A DNA stretch of 64,000 nt from Streptomyces sp. NBC_00236 (GCF_036195045.1 NZ_CP108100.1:2604001-2668000); one strand, 5' to 3'. Numbered from the stretch's first letter, positions 46,371 to 54,728 are shown. Notes: generated by a model not told the origin, from the letters alone. A program made the numbers and translations.

Positions 46371-46927
46371 CCAGTCGCTCTTCCTCACACAGGTCCTCAC
46401 CCAGGATCCGGGGCCACGCTCCACCACGACACGACTACTGGGATTGATCCGCATGATCGTGTTACGAGTTCTAAGGGTGGGAGCAAGTGCGGTGTAGGCG
46501 AGTGCCGGGCGCGACCATGGTGGGCACGGGCGGGGGACAGCTCCGATGGCCTTTGTGCGTCGGCGTTGTCACGCCGTTAGACCCTGAGCCCGTCCACGTT
46601 CAGCGTCGCGGCCAGGCGCTTAAAAAATGAGGGCGCGCCCCGGCGACCTGGCTCAGCGTGTTCGTTGCGCTTCCACGACGAACTGCCGGCTGTCGTCGTC
46701 CGCGCTCGTTGCCGTCAGCTATGCCGTCGACACAGGACGGTGGCCCCGGCTGCTGCACTTCCGTGCTGGGCATAACCATCTGGAACTCCCAGGAGTGCCT
46801 CAGGAGAAGCCCGTTGCTCCCTCTCAGCAGAAATGACCCACGCGGTGCCGACTGGCTCTGGCATGCTTGCCTGTTCGCCGCACGGCGGGCCTTGTCCCCA
46901 ACATGTTCCTGTCCTGGGAGGTCTCCG
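46371..46927. other. 557-bp stretch without a recognised gene
   Basis: Short frames here have no plausible coding content or ribosome-binding sites. The stretch is less GC-rich than the core genome, includes a TTAAAAAATGAG run at 46620-46631, and is probably remnant DNA plus the promoter of the HEPN gene at its right end. Confidence 0.5.
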
Positions 46928-47918
46928 ATGCCCGCTGCTCACGAGCCCCTGCGCTGTGCCGCCGCCAACCTCGTCACCGCGGTACTTGCCGCGCTGGCCG
47001 AGAAGGGAGCCGGTCCGCGCTTCGTCCTTCGGCGGGACTACCGCTCCTGGAAGCGCTCCCAACAGGAGGTCTTTCTGGGCCACGAGCACGAACTGTGGCA
47101 GCATCCCGTCGAGTTCTCGTCCAGAGACTGGTGGTGCAGCATCCCTGAGTACCAGGCCCTGCGTGCGGTCGTTTCGGACCATGAAGTGGTCCGCACCCGG
47201 CTGGATACCTTGGTCGGGTTCCCTTCCAGCCTCGTCCGCCGCCAACTCGACACTGTCGTGGTTCAGTACCTGCTGACTCCCGTGGTGGAGGCGACCCGCA
47301 CCTACCGCTTCGATCGCGCCCCCTTCGAAGCCGCTTACGCCGCTTTTGAGACCGGGCTCCTTGTCAGGACCGTGCGCCTGGTCGAGTACGTACCTCTCCT
47401 CGGGTTCGACATGTCTCCGTCTCTGGCGGGTACCTCTCTTCCGGGCGGGCTGACCGTACGACCGATGAGCGATGTGGAGCTTTCCGAGGCCGTGCGAGTG
47501 ATGGGCATCCCCATCGGCCAGTTCACCAGTACAAATTCCTTCATCCTCTCGCGGTTCCATCAAAACGCCCTAGTCCTAGAACGCGGATTTCCCGTGCATA
47601 CAGGGAGCGACCAGCACCCAGACGCCGCAACACCCTCACCTTTCGACGATGCCGCCCGCCACATGATCACCGCCCTGCGCGTCGTTTGCGGCGGCTCGGT
47701 CACATATGGCCGGCCAATGCGCCTGCAGAATCAGGAGGACTTCGACGCCCACCGCTACGCCTCCGCCATTCTCACCGAGGTCCATCATCCTGTGGAGGAC
47801 CGTCCCACACTCCTAGTTGACCGGGCCAAGGTGGAGGATCTGCACGAGGTATACGCGCTCCTGAACGACCCCCGCATTCTGGGCATGCGTTTCCTGCAAA
47901 ACGCCCTGCGCCGCCTAG
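46928..47918 (+). pseudogene. HEPN-family (ApeA-like) protein, N-terminal part, interrupted by a transposon
   Basis: About 330 residues are intact from ATG 46928 (GGGAGG 6 bases upstream) to NDPRILGMRFLQNALRRLV, where the inverted repeat of a transposon starts. The remaining C-terminal HEPN domain continues at 49955. Joining 47917 directly to 49955 keeps one reading frame. ApeA-like HEPN proteins are found in phage-defence settings. Beyond 47918 the frame runs into the transposon, and the product would lack the ribonuclease motif. Confidence 0.7.
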
Positions 47919-47998
47919 TGAGCTGTTTCCAACCTCAGCTTGAGCAGGTCAGATACAGGGTGAGGACCGCACCCGCAGCAGCCGCTTCGAGCGCTGAA

Positions 47999-48012
47999 CA
48001 CTTCGCGAAGTG
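47999..48012. terminator. Palindrome downstream of the methyltransferase gene
   Basis: CACTTCGCGAAGTG is a perfect 14-bp palindrome 53 bases past the methyltransferase stop (minus strand); likely a weak terminator. Confidence 0.35.
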
Positions 48013-48064
48013 CCGCAGGCGGTCGCGAGCCGGCAGGTCGGCACCGACAACGACGAAAGGCGGA

Positions 48065-48853
48065 TCAGCGCGCCAGCTCGGACGTGCCTCGCGCCTGGTC
48101 GCGGCCGGCGACCACCAGGTATCCGTCGCTCTCGGGGTCGAAGGTGGTGGACTGCACCGTGAGCCCGACACTCCGCAACTGCGCCACGAGGTCCTCGTAC
48201 CGGTAGGGCCAGATGGACAACCGCTCCGAGCAGGCTCGCACTGCCCCATCCGGCTCGATCTGGGCGATTACGATCTCGAGGAAGTGTTCCTGCTCCCAGC
48301 GCTGCTCGATCTGCCAGTAGTAGCTGACGACCGCATCGCGGTCGTTGCGGCGGATGAGTCGATCACGGACGTCTACCCGTGAGCCGGCGGCGCGCACGAG
48401 CTCCCAGTTGCGTGAGTGGAGCACAAGGCGTCCGCCCGGATTCAGCAGTCGCGACATCGCTTCCAGTGCGGTCAGGCGCCCGGCTGCGCCCTCGGCGTGC
48501 CCGAGCGAGTTGCCGACGCAGAACACCAGATCGAACGTGGAGTCCTCCAGGTGTTCGGGCAGCTCGTCCCAGCTCGCGCGGAGGGTTCGAAGCGAGACAC
48601 CCTGCTCGTCGGCGGCCTTCTCGGTCCGGCGAACCATCCCAGTGCTGGCATCTGCGGCGACCACGTCCAGGCCAAGACTCGCCAGGCCGACGGCGAGCTG
48701 GCCAGTTCCACATGCGCAGTCGAGGACACGCGCGTTGGGCGGCGCAGAGCCCACGACATCGCTGCAGTAAACCGCGGCTGCCTTGGCGGGGGTCAACCTG
48801 TCGTCCCCGATCAGCCACTCGTATACGTCGGAAAGCGCCCCATAACCAGCCAC
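48065..48853 (-). CDS. Class I SAM-dependent methyltransferase
   Basis: The 262-residue enzyme has motif I VLDCACGTGQLAVGLASLGLDVVAADAS, a post-I acidic end, motif IV FDLVFCVGNSLGHAEG and a C-terminal domain ending VQSTTFDPESDGYLVVAG. The layout recalls small-molecule or glycine N-methyltransferases; the substrate is unknown. GTG 48853 has GGAGG 7 bases upstream. It lies inside the transposon-like unit, opposite in direction to the transposase, so it looks like a passenger gene. No damage is seen in the frame. Confidence 0.82.
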   Translation of the reverse strand: MAGYGALSDVYEWLIGDDRLTPAKAAAVYCSDVVGSAPPNARVLDCACGTGQLAVGLASLGLDVVAADASTGMVRRTEKAADEQGVSLRTLRASWDELPEHLEDSTFDLVFCVGNSLGHAEGAAGRLTALEAMSRLLNPGGRLVLHSRNWELVRAAGSRVDVRDRLIRRNDRDAVVSYYWQIEQRWEQEHFLEIVIAQIEPDGAVRACSERLSIWPYRYEDLVAQLRSVGLTVQSTTFDPESDGYLVVAGRDQARGTSELAR

Positions 48854-49123
48854 CGCGAAACCTCCATCACTCGACGACACGCGGGCGAGACCGCGCTGCG
48901 ACTCGGATCTTGCGCCTCGCACTGTGCCGGGCCGTGTCAGCGAAGCATTGAGCAGGACCCAACCACCTCGGGCCGCTGTGACTCCACCGGATTTCATGGG
49001 AAACCGCAGCACGCCGTACCGACGCAGTCCCCACTCCACCAGCTCCCCATCGGCCACGATGGGACAACGAACCCTTCTCGAGCTGCGGTGCCTGACCGCG
49101 AGTTGGACTGTCCTGCGCAACGA

Positions 49124-49181
49124 CGAAGCTCCTGGTAGACGGGTTCTCGACCAAGATCACCTTTATCCGCCAGGAGCTTCG
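49124..49181 (+). promoter_or_regulatory. Stem-loop that covers the transposase ribosome-binding site
   Basis: A perfect 12-bp inverted repeat (49124-49135 with 49170-49181) places AGGAG (49172-49176) in the stem, one base before GTG 49183. A read-through transcript would fold and hide the site, while a transcript starting inside the loop would be translated. The rest of 48854-49182 between the divergent genes shows no gene. Confidence 0.6.
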
Positions 49182-49182
49182 C

Positions 49183-49938
49183 GTGCTTCTCTACCCGTCC
49201 TCGATTGATCTGTCCAGCCGCACCCTGCGGTTCTTGACCGGACAACTGACAGCCCGGCGGCAGGAGATCGGAACGCGGTGGCGGCGCCTTCCCGCCGCAC
49301 GTCAGGCACTGCTCGCCCTGGCCCATCTACGGTGCGGTGACACCTACGCCCAGCTCGCTGCCGGGTTCGACATCGGGATCGCGACCGTCTACCGCTACAT
49401 ATGTGAAGCCGTCGAGGCCCTGGCCGCCCTTGCCCCCTCCCTGGCCGAGGCGATGAAGACGATCCGGACGAAGGCGTTCGTGATCCTCGACGGCACCCTG
49501 CTGCAGATCGACCGCATCGCCGTCGACACCCCGTACTACTCCGGGAAACACAAACGCCACGGCATGAATGTCCAGGTCCTCACCGATCCGTTCGGACGGC
49601 TGCTCTGGGCCTCGCCGGCTCTGCCCGGCTCGACTCACGACCTGACCGCCGCGCGGCAGCACGGCATCATCGAAGCCCTCGCCGATGCGGGACTCAAATG
49701 CTGGGCGGACAAGGCATATCAAGGCGCCGGCGGACCCGTCCGCGTACCGTTTCGGGGCCGCCACCTCAAGCGATGGAAGCGTCGCCACAACACCACCCAC
49801 GCCAAGATCCGCTGCCTCGGCGAGCGGGCCATGGCCACCCTCAAGGGCTGGCGCCTCCTGCGGAAGCTCCGCTGCAGCACCAACCGAATCACCGACGTGG
49901 TGAAGGCTGTCCTCGTCCTTCACCACGCATCAGCGTGA
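49183..49938 (+). CDS. IS5-family (DDE_Tnp_4-type) transposase
   Basis: The 251-residue transposase has an N-terminal helix-turn-helix (CGDTYAQLAAGFDIGIATVYRYICEA) and an RNase-H-like catalytic core with Asp in VILDGTLLQIDR, Asp in PGSTHDLTAA and the late GERAMATLKGWRLL region. The frame is intact, so it may be active. The stop TGA is the first base triplet of the right inverted repeat. It starts with GTG 49183 under a stem-loop that can mask AGGAG. Confidence 0.85.
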   Translation: MLLYPSSIDLSSRTLRFLTGQLTARRQEIGTRWRRLPAARQALLALAHLRCGDTYAQLAAGFDIGIATVYRYICEAVEALAALAPSLAEAMKTIRTKAFVILDGTLLQIDRIAVDTPYYSGKHKRHGMNVQVLTDPFGRLLWASPALPGSTHDLTAARQHGIIEALADAGLKCWADKAYQGAGGPVRVPFRGRHLKRWKRRHNTTHAKIRCLGERAMATLKGWRLLRKLRCSTNRITDVVKAVLVLHHASA

Positions 49939-49954
49939 GGTTGGAAAAGGCTCA

Positions 49955-50368
49955 GTCATGGCTGGCAGCCGCGTCCTGCCCGAGGAGCGCCTAATCGACC
50001 TGTGCATCACCGCAGAGTCCCTGTTCGTACACCACTCCGGGCTCCCCCGGACACAGAACAAGCGCGAACACCTCGTCGCCGGCGCGAAGGCACTTCTGAC
50101 TAGCGACCCGGAACTGGACACCGAGGATCGGCACATCGAGCAACTGATCCGGGGCGCCTACCGTCGGCGTAACACCGAGATGCACGGAGATGTCGCGGAA
50201 ACCGAACTCCTTTGTCTCCTCGACGGCTCCACAACCCACGACCTAAGCGCTCTGGTCGGCGACCTCGAACGTCTGCTGCGCCGCGCCGCCCGCCTCTTCC
50301 TGCTCCGGGCTATCGTTCCCGGAAGGGGACGTGAGGCGACCACGAGGCCCATGACCGCGTCTTCATGA
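49955..50368 (+). pseudogene. HEPN-family (ApeA-like) protein, C-terminal part
   Basis: The 137-residue remainder of the gene interrupted at 47918. RLIDLCITAESLFVHHSG and REHLVAGAKALL are HEPN helices, and RRRNTEMHG contains the R-N-x3-H motif of HEPN ribonucleases. An internal ATG at 49958 could still give a protein, but it has no ribosome-binding site of its own. The inactivation is recent enough that no further stops have accumulated. Confidence 0.72.
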
Positions 50369-50392
50369 GAAGCCTGGGGCACGCTTCGTCTA

Positions 50393-51269
50393 AGGGCTGT
50401 CCCGTAAATGATCTCCGAGCTGCTTCGGGAGTCCTTGGCCGTTGTGCGGGCCGCTCGCTTATCCGGCGAGGGCGAGGTTGTGCATCCGGGCGATGCCGAG
50501 CATGGCGTGGTGGACTCCGTCGCCCTTGAGACGGCAGTCGCGGAGGATCTTCCAGGTCTTCATGCGCGCGAAGACGTGCTCGACGCGGGCGCGGACCTGC
50601 TTATGGGACTTGTTGTGCGCCTGCTTCCACTCGGACAGGTCTTCGCCTTTGCGGCGGTGGTGGGGTATGACGAGTCCGGTGCCGGGATAGCCGCCGTCCG
50701 CGATCGTCATGGTCCGGCCGACGGCGGCCTTGGCGCCGGATTCCTCCCACGCCTTGCAGTCGTTGCGGTTGCCGGGCAGGGGCTTGCCGACCACGACGAC
50801 CAGGCGGGTGTCGGCGTCGATCACGACCTGGTGGTTGGTCGAGTACCGGTAGTTCTTGGACTGCTCCGCCACCGCGTGGTCCCGGGTCGGGACCAAGGTG
50901 CCGTCCACGATGAGCACGGTGCCCTTGGCGAACCGCCTCCGGGGCTGGAGCGCGAGCATCGGCCCGAGGTGGTCGATGATGCGGTCCGCCGCCGACTTGG
51001 ACACCCCGAAGAGCGGGGCGAGCTGGCGCATCGTCAAGTTCGTGCGCCAGTACGCCGCGACCAGCAGGACCCGGTCCTCCAGCGGGAGGCTCCACGGCCG
51101 GCCCTTGCGGACCGCATCCGCACCCTCGCGCCGCAGTACGGTCACCAGCTTGCCGAACAGGCGAGGGCTCAGCCCGGCGACGGGGCTATCCAGAACGACT
51201 CCGACGCCGTGATCACACCAGCCACATCAAGATCATCTCACCCGTGACCAGCAGTTACGGGGCAACCCT
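50393..51269 (-). mobile_element. IS5-family insertion sequence, 877 bp, with TA target duplication
   Basis: Inverted repeats AGGGCTGTCCCGTAA (left) and the complement of AGGGTTGCCCCGTAA (right) are flanked by TA at 50391-50392 and 51270-51271. It inserted just after the HEPN gene and at the 3' edge of the zinc-ribbon gene, whose stop codon overlaps the junction. Confidence 0.82.
50459..51225 (-). pseudogene. IS5-family transposase with an N-terminal frameshift
   Basis: Residues from TVLRREGADAV onward are normal DDE_Tnp_4 transposase: NLTMRQLAPLFGVSKSAADRIIDHLGP helix-turn-helix, VLIVDGTLVPTRDH, LPGNRNDCKAWEES, VEHVFARMKTWKIL. The expected N-terminus (VAGVITASESFWIAPSPG from GTG 51225) is in another frame; the two join at about 51168-51176, where one base seems lost. 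A GTG at 51145 could start a shortened protein. The IS is therefore probably not autonomous. Confidence 0.68.
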
Positions 51270-51781
51270 TAGATTCTTCCTCGCACGAACCGGGTCCGGT
51301 GCCCGAGTACCTGACCCAGCTCCGTAACGAACTCCGGCAGCAACGCGGACCCGTTCCAGAACTCGAGCCCCAGGTACGCGAAGGCAAGCCCGTCCCCCGC
51401 CCACTCCCACACAGCCAGCGACACCACCCTTCCGCACGCCGGACACGGCACTTCGCCCCTGCCGGTGTTCCACCATGCGTCCATCACCGGCGAGAACGTC
51501 TCGCGGTGTCCATCCCCGAACGCCGCCCCGCAGTACGGACAGACCGGCGGTCCGCTCTGCTGCGGCGAGAAGAACACCGTCCGCCCCGTGACAACCGTCA
51601 GCCCGTTGCTCCCGCTCGCTTCCCGGAACCCCGTCGCCCGCTCCCACCGCGGCCCGGGGCCGTGATCCGGCAGCCGCACGATTCCCTCGCCGACCAGCCA
51701 CGCCGCCACCCGCTCCCCGTGCGCGACGGCGTCCTCGGCGGTCGCCTCCAGGTCAACGATCGTCTGAAAAGAGCTGCTCAC
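51269..51781 (-). CDS. Zinc-ribbon hypothetical protein, 170 aa
   Basis: No named family is recognised. The central part has two CxxC knuckles, CPYCGAAFGDG and CPACGRVVS, separated by about 30 residues, which should bind one zinc ion. The C-terminal WEWAGDGLAFAYLGLEFWNG pattern is common, from recall, in Streptomyces proteins near toxin-immunity loci. The stop TAA is built from the IS target site plus the IS end, so the last residues may be altered. The start is ATG 51781. Confidence 0.68.
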   Translation of the reverse strand: MSSSFQTIVDLEATAEDAVAHGERVAAWLVGEGIVRLPDHGPGPRWERATGFREASGSNGLTVVTGRTVFFSPQQSGPPVCPYCGAAFGDGHRETFSPVMDAWWNTGRGEVPCPACGRVVSLAVWEWAGDGLAFAYLGLEFWNGSALLPEFVTELGQVLGHRTRFVRGRI

Positions 51782-51925
51782 AGCCGAACGGTAGGCGGCC
51801 TACCCGATTCTGCACAACGGCACATCCGGCACTGCCGCCGCCTGCGACAAGAGCAGAGGGCCCAACTCCCCCGTGCACAGCACATCCCATGCGTGAGCGA
51901 CAGACCTCCCGAGCCCTGAGATCTA

Positions 51926-51943
51926 TTAACGGGACAGCCCTTA
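51926..51943 (+). repeat. Solo IS5-type inverted repeat end
   Basis: TTAACGGGACAGCCCTTA matches the outer 14 bases of the 50393-51269 IS in the right-end orientation, followed by TA. No element is attached. It sits at the truncated 5' end of the integrase pseudogene, so a lost IS probably removed the integrase N-terminus. Confidence 0.6.
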
Positions 51944-53126
51944 GGTGTTCGAATCGGGCTGCGCTACCGCGCCCGGTACATCGGCCCGGACGGCACCGAG
52001 AAGGCCAAGAGCTTCCCGGACAAGCAGAAGCGCTGGCCGACGTGTGGCTGACCAACATCGAAGCCGACATGGCACGCGGCCAGTACATCGACCCGCGAGC
52101 GGCACGGACCACTTTCCGTGAGTACACCAAGCGATGGATCGCGGCACTGACCACCGACCTGGCGAGCCGGGCCGCGGTGAAGGGGCGGCTACGCCTCCAT
52201 GCCCTTCCCTACCTCAGAACGCGTCCGATCGGCTCGTTCCAACCGGAGCACATCCGTGACTGGAATCGTCAGCTCGAAAGTGCCGTGGCCTCAGCCTCCT
52301 ACCGGCGCCTGATCTTCGATGCGGTCTCCTCCGTGCTCACCGCGGCCGTGGACGACCGTCTGCTGGCCTCGAATCCCTGCCGAGCCCGTTCGGTCAAGGC
52401 GCCCCGCCCTGCCCCTCTCGCGTCCATCGGTGGACAGCCTCACAAGTCTTCGCCGTGCGGGCCGGTCTCCCTGAGCGATACCAGGCGATGGCCGACGTCG
52501 GGGGCGGTTGTGGCCTTCGTCAGGAGGAGATCTTCGGTCTCGCGGTCGACAACATCGGGGACCTCGGCTGGCTCTACGTCCGGCAGCAAGTGAAGAAGGT
52601 CCGCGGCTCTCTCGTCTTCGCACCACCGAAGCGAGGCAAGCTCCGGGATGTTCCGCTCGACCCGAAGGTGTCCGTGGCCCTGACAGAGCATCTGAAGCGC
52701 TTCCCGCCGGTCGACGTGACCTTGCCCTGGGTGACGCCCACCGGCCCCAAGGTCACCCATCGGCTCGCCTTCACCGGCAGCGTCGGCACGGCTCTATGGA
52801 GCAACGGCTTCGACGACGAGCGGTGGAAGCCCACGCTTGCCTTTGCGGGCATCATCCCGGTGCCGGAGAAGGGGCAGCGATACGCGGCAGCTCGTGAACA
52901 CGGCATGCACACCCTGCGGCACTTCTACGCCTCGGTCCTTCTGAACGCCGGCAAGAACGTCAAGGCGCTGAGCCTCTAGCTCGGCCACAGCGACCCGGGG
53001 TTCACCCTCCGCGTGTACACGCACCTGATGCCGAGCAGCGAAACCCGCACCCGAAAAGCCATCAGCGAGATGTACCGGGCCGCCGGTCACGCCCACGACG
53101 GCCCAAAGTCAGCCGACGCTGCCTGA
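51944..53126 (+). pseudogene. Tyrosine-recombinase integrase, degenerate
   Basis: Fragments in successive frames: LRYRARYIGPDGTEKAKSFPDKQKR, shift near 52030, then VWLTNIEADMARGQYIDPR (SAM-like core-binding domain), shift near 52418, then MADVGGGCGLRQEEIFGL and HTLRHFYASVLLNAG (catalytic Arg and His-x-x-Arg), a TAG at 52977, then LGHSDPGFTLRVYTHLMP with the catalytic Tyr. The first about 40 residues are missing next to a solo IS end. Family members drive integration and excision of actinobacterial elements; this one cannot. Confidence 0.85.
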
Positions 53127-53129
53127 GAC

Positions 53130-53166
53130 AGCCCCTCGTCGACAGGAAATCTGTCGGTGAGGGGCT
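53130..53166 (+). terminator. Terminator after the integrase pseudogene
   Basis: An 8-bp stem (53130-53137 with 53159-53166) and an inner 6-bp CGACAG/CTGTCG stem around GAAAT. It is closely related to the hairpin at 53901-53935. Confidence 0.75.
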
Positions 53167-53269
53167 CCTTCACAGGGCAATCCGCCCCAAGGCCCGAGAA
53201 AACATCCGCCGCCACCCCGTCGCGGGCAGAATGCCAACGACAGGGTTCTCTCACTCAGTCGGGGGTCAA

Positions 53270-53896
53270 ATGGGAAGCGCTTTCATAGGGTTAGCTGCTG
53301 CGGTGGTTGGTGTCACAGGCACGCTAGTTGCCTCTGTCCTGTCGCAACGACTGCTAGGTCGCGTTCAGTCTGAACAGTTCGATCGTCAGCAACTGTTGGC
53401 CGAAGCGCAGTGGCGACGCGAACAAGAGGTGGTTGAGCTGAGCCGTCGCCGCGACAGCTACATGCAGGTCAACGCGTCCTTCCGGCGCTACCGAACGCAT
53501 CTCATGAACTTCCTCTGGATCGTGCACAAAGAAACCGTCACGCCAGATGCGCGGGAGCTGGTCGAGGAGGCCCGACGCGATCATCACTCAGTCTTCGCTG
53601 AGGCTCAGCTGATCGCGTCCGCAGCGGTTCTTGCCGAGCTGGATGAAATGTCTGCGGCGTTGTCTGAGGTCTATCGGCGCACCATGTGCTTGGAGGAAGG
53701 GAACCCCGACCCGGATGGGTCCTTCGATGGCATACGAGCAGACTTCACCCGTCTTTGGGGGCAATGGGAAAGGATGCGTGGCGTGATGCGCACCGATATC
53801 GGCGCCGGGGCCGTCACGGACCACCAGTCGGTGATCGACCCCCGACCGCTCCCCCCTCTCCCGGCTGGCGGCCCACAGACGGCCCAAGCCGCCTGA
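53270..53896 (+). CDS. Single-pass membrane protein with a TTA codon, 208 aa
   Basis: The product has an N-terminal transmembrane helix (FIGLAAAVVGVTGTLVASVLS), then a long charged helical region (SEQFDRQQLLAEAQWRREQEVVELSRRRD). No named family is recognised. Codon 8 is TTA, rare in Streptomyces and dependent on the bldA tRNA, so expression may be limited to development. The last residues GGPQTAQAA match, from recall, the usual integrase C-terminus, suggesting that recombination placed this gene onto an integrase tail. ATG 53270 follows GGGGGTC. Confidence 0.72.
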   Translation: MGSAFIGLAAAVVGVTGTLVASVLSQRLLGRVQSEQFDRQQLLAEAQWRREQEVVELSRRRDSYMQVNASFRRYRTHLMNFLWIVHKETVTPDARELVEEARRDHHSVFAEAQLIASAAVLAELDEMSAALSEVYRRTMCLEEGNPDPDGSFDGIRADFTRLWGQWERMRGVMRTDIGAGAVTDHQSVIDPRPLPPLPAGGPQTAQAA

Positions 53897-53900
53897 CACG

Positions 53901-53935
53901 GCCCCTCATTGGCAGGAAAACTGCTGGTGAGGGGC
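53901..53935 (+). terminator. Terminator at the right end of the element
   Basis: GCCCCTCA (53901-53908) pairs with TGAGGGGC (53928-53935) around a CAG/CTG inner stem; a T-rich stretch follows. It is a sibling of the hairpin at 53130-53166. Confidence 0.75.
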
Positions 53936-53961
53936 TGTTTTGTGCCCTCCCCCGGAAAGAA

Positions 53962-54038
53962 ACACCCCATCTTGCCTGACTGCTACCTCTTGACGGAAAC
54001 CCGTATCGGTGGGTGGGCCTGACCTGGGGCTTCCGGCC
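53962..54038 (+). repeat. Right attachment-type direct repeat (attR)
   Basis: The partner of 44436-44512; differs at 53981. It lies 27 bases after the terminator and about 85 bases before the rhodanese gene of the persulfide locus. Confidence 0.8.
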
Positions 54039-54122
54039 AGGCCCGGTAGCCGGCACCGCACGGACAGTCGCCACCCGTCACTCCGGTCCCCCCGCACGGA
54101 CCGGCGTGCCGCCGTGTCGCGG

Positions 54123-54692
54123 TCAGTGGCTCCGCATGGCGGCCAGGGTGTCGTCGAGGTCGGTGCGACGGGTGCGGTTGTAGGGGAGCTTCACTAGCAG
54201 GGTGGCCATGGCGCAGCTGTTGGAGAGGGCGGAGTAGACGAGGCCTCCGGCGACTCCGGCGGAGAGCAGCTGGAAGGCGGGATGAACCACCTGGCCGAGG
54301 AGCAGCCCGCCCAGGACGAGGGAGCCCGCGGTGAGGCGGACCTGGCGGTCCATGGCCCATTTGGGCGTTGCGGTCGTGGCCGGGCGGTGCAGGTCTCCTC
54401 CTGCCGAGGCCCAGGCGGCGGTTCCGCCTTCGAGGCTCGCGGCGCGTATGCCGTGGCGGGCCAGCGTCGCGCCGGCGCTCTCGGAGCGGGTACCGGAGGC
54501 GCAGACCACGAGGAGGTCTCCGCGGCCGGACACCTCGCGAACGACGGGCAGCGCGTACTCGAGGTCGTCGAGGGGGATGTTGTGGGCGCCGGGCAGGTGT
54601 CCGCCGGCGTATTCGCCGGGGGTGCGGACGTCGATGACGACGAGGGTGTGCAGGCGCTCGCGGACGGCGGAGGTGGTGAGGGTCGGGGTCAT
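54123..54692 (-). CDS. Rhodanese with DUF2892 membrane domain
   Basis: The 189-residue protein joins a rhodanese domain (residues 1-100, active-site Cys in VVCASGTRSESA) to a C-terminal DUF2892-type helical hairpin (LTAGSLVLGGLLLGQVV, LLSAGVAGGLVYSAL). It probably moves persulfide sulfur at the inner membrane. It is the last gene of the minus-strand sulfur operon, 36 bp after the TauE exporter gene, and next to the right boundary of the integrative element. Confidence 0.88.
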   Translation of the reverse strand: MTPTLTTSAVRERLHTLVVIDVRTPGEYAGGHLPGAHNIPLDDLEYALPVVREVSGRGDLLVVCASGTRSESAGATLARHGIRAASLEGGTAAWASAGGDLHRPATTATPKWAMDRQVRLTAGSLVLGGLLLGQVVHPAFQLLSAGVAGGLVYSALSNSCAMATLLVKLPYNRTRRTDLDDTLAAMRSH

Positions 54693-54728
54693 GGGCTAGT
54701 TCTGCCTTTCGGTTCGGGTGGGGCGGGG

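Larger units (their letters stand above)
47919..49954. mobile_element. 2.0-kb transposon-like unit carrying a methyltransferase and an IS5-type transposase
   Basis: Terminal inverted repeats 47919-47937 and 49936-49954 match at 17 of 19 positions (TGAGC..TTTCCAACCTCA). The transposase stop lies inside the right repeat. The unit splits the HEPN gene exactly. A weaker TGAGC-N5-CCAACC match at 48950 could be the left end of a plain 1.0-kb IS; the first boundary fits the broken gene better. A clear target duplication is not seen. Confidence 0.65.
44436..54038. mobile_element. Integrative element (about 9.6 kb) with degenerate integrase, inserted upstream of ettA
   Basis: The boundaries are a 77-bp direct repeat, 44436-44512 and 53962-54038, with one mismatch; similarity weakens after the repeats. 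A tyrosine-integrase pseudogene lies near the right end. The contents are accessory: immunity-type protein, broken regulator, IS copies, HEPN gene, methyltransferase. Composition is visibly less GC-biased than the flanks. The repeats show no tRNA fold. Confidence 0.75.

Noticed and set aside
46658..48382. Single 574-codon frame joining upstream DNA, the HEPN N-part and antisense methyltransferase
   Set aside because: Only 46928-47918 has coherent protein sequence; the rest is chance openness on both sides of the transposon end.
52455..52979. Intact small integrase
   Set aside because: It is the middle piece of a larger recombinase; the catalytic tyrosine lies after the TAG and the N-terminal domain lies in another frame.
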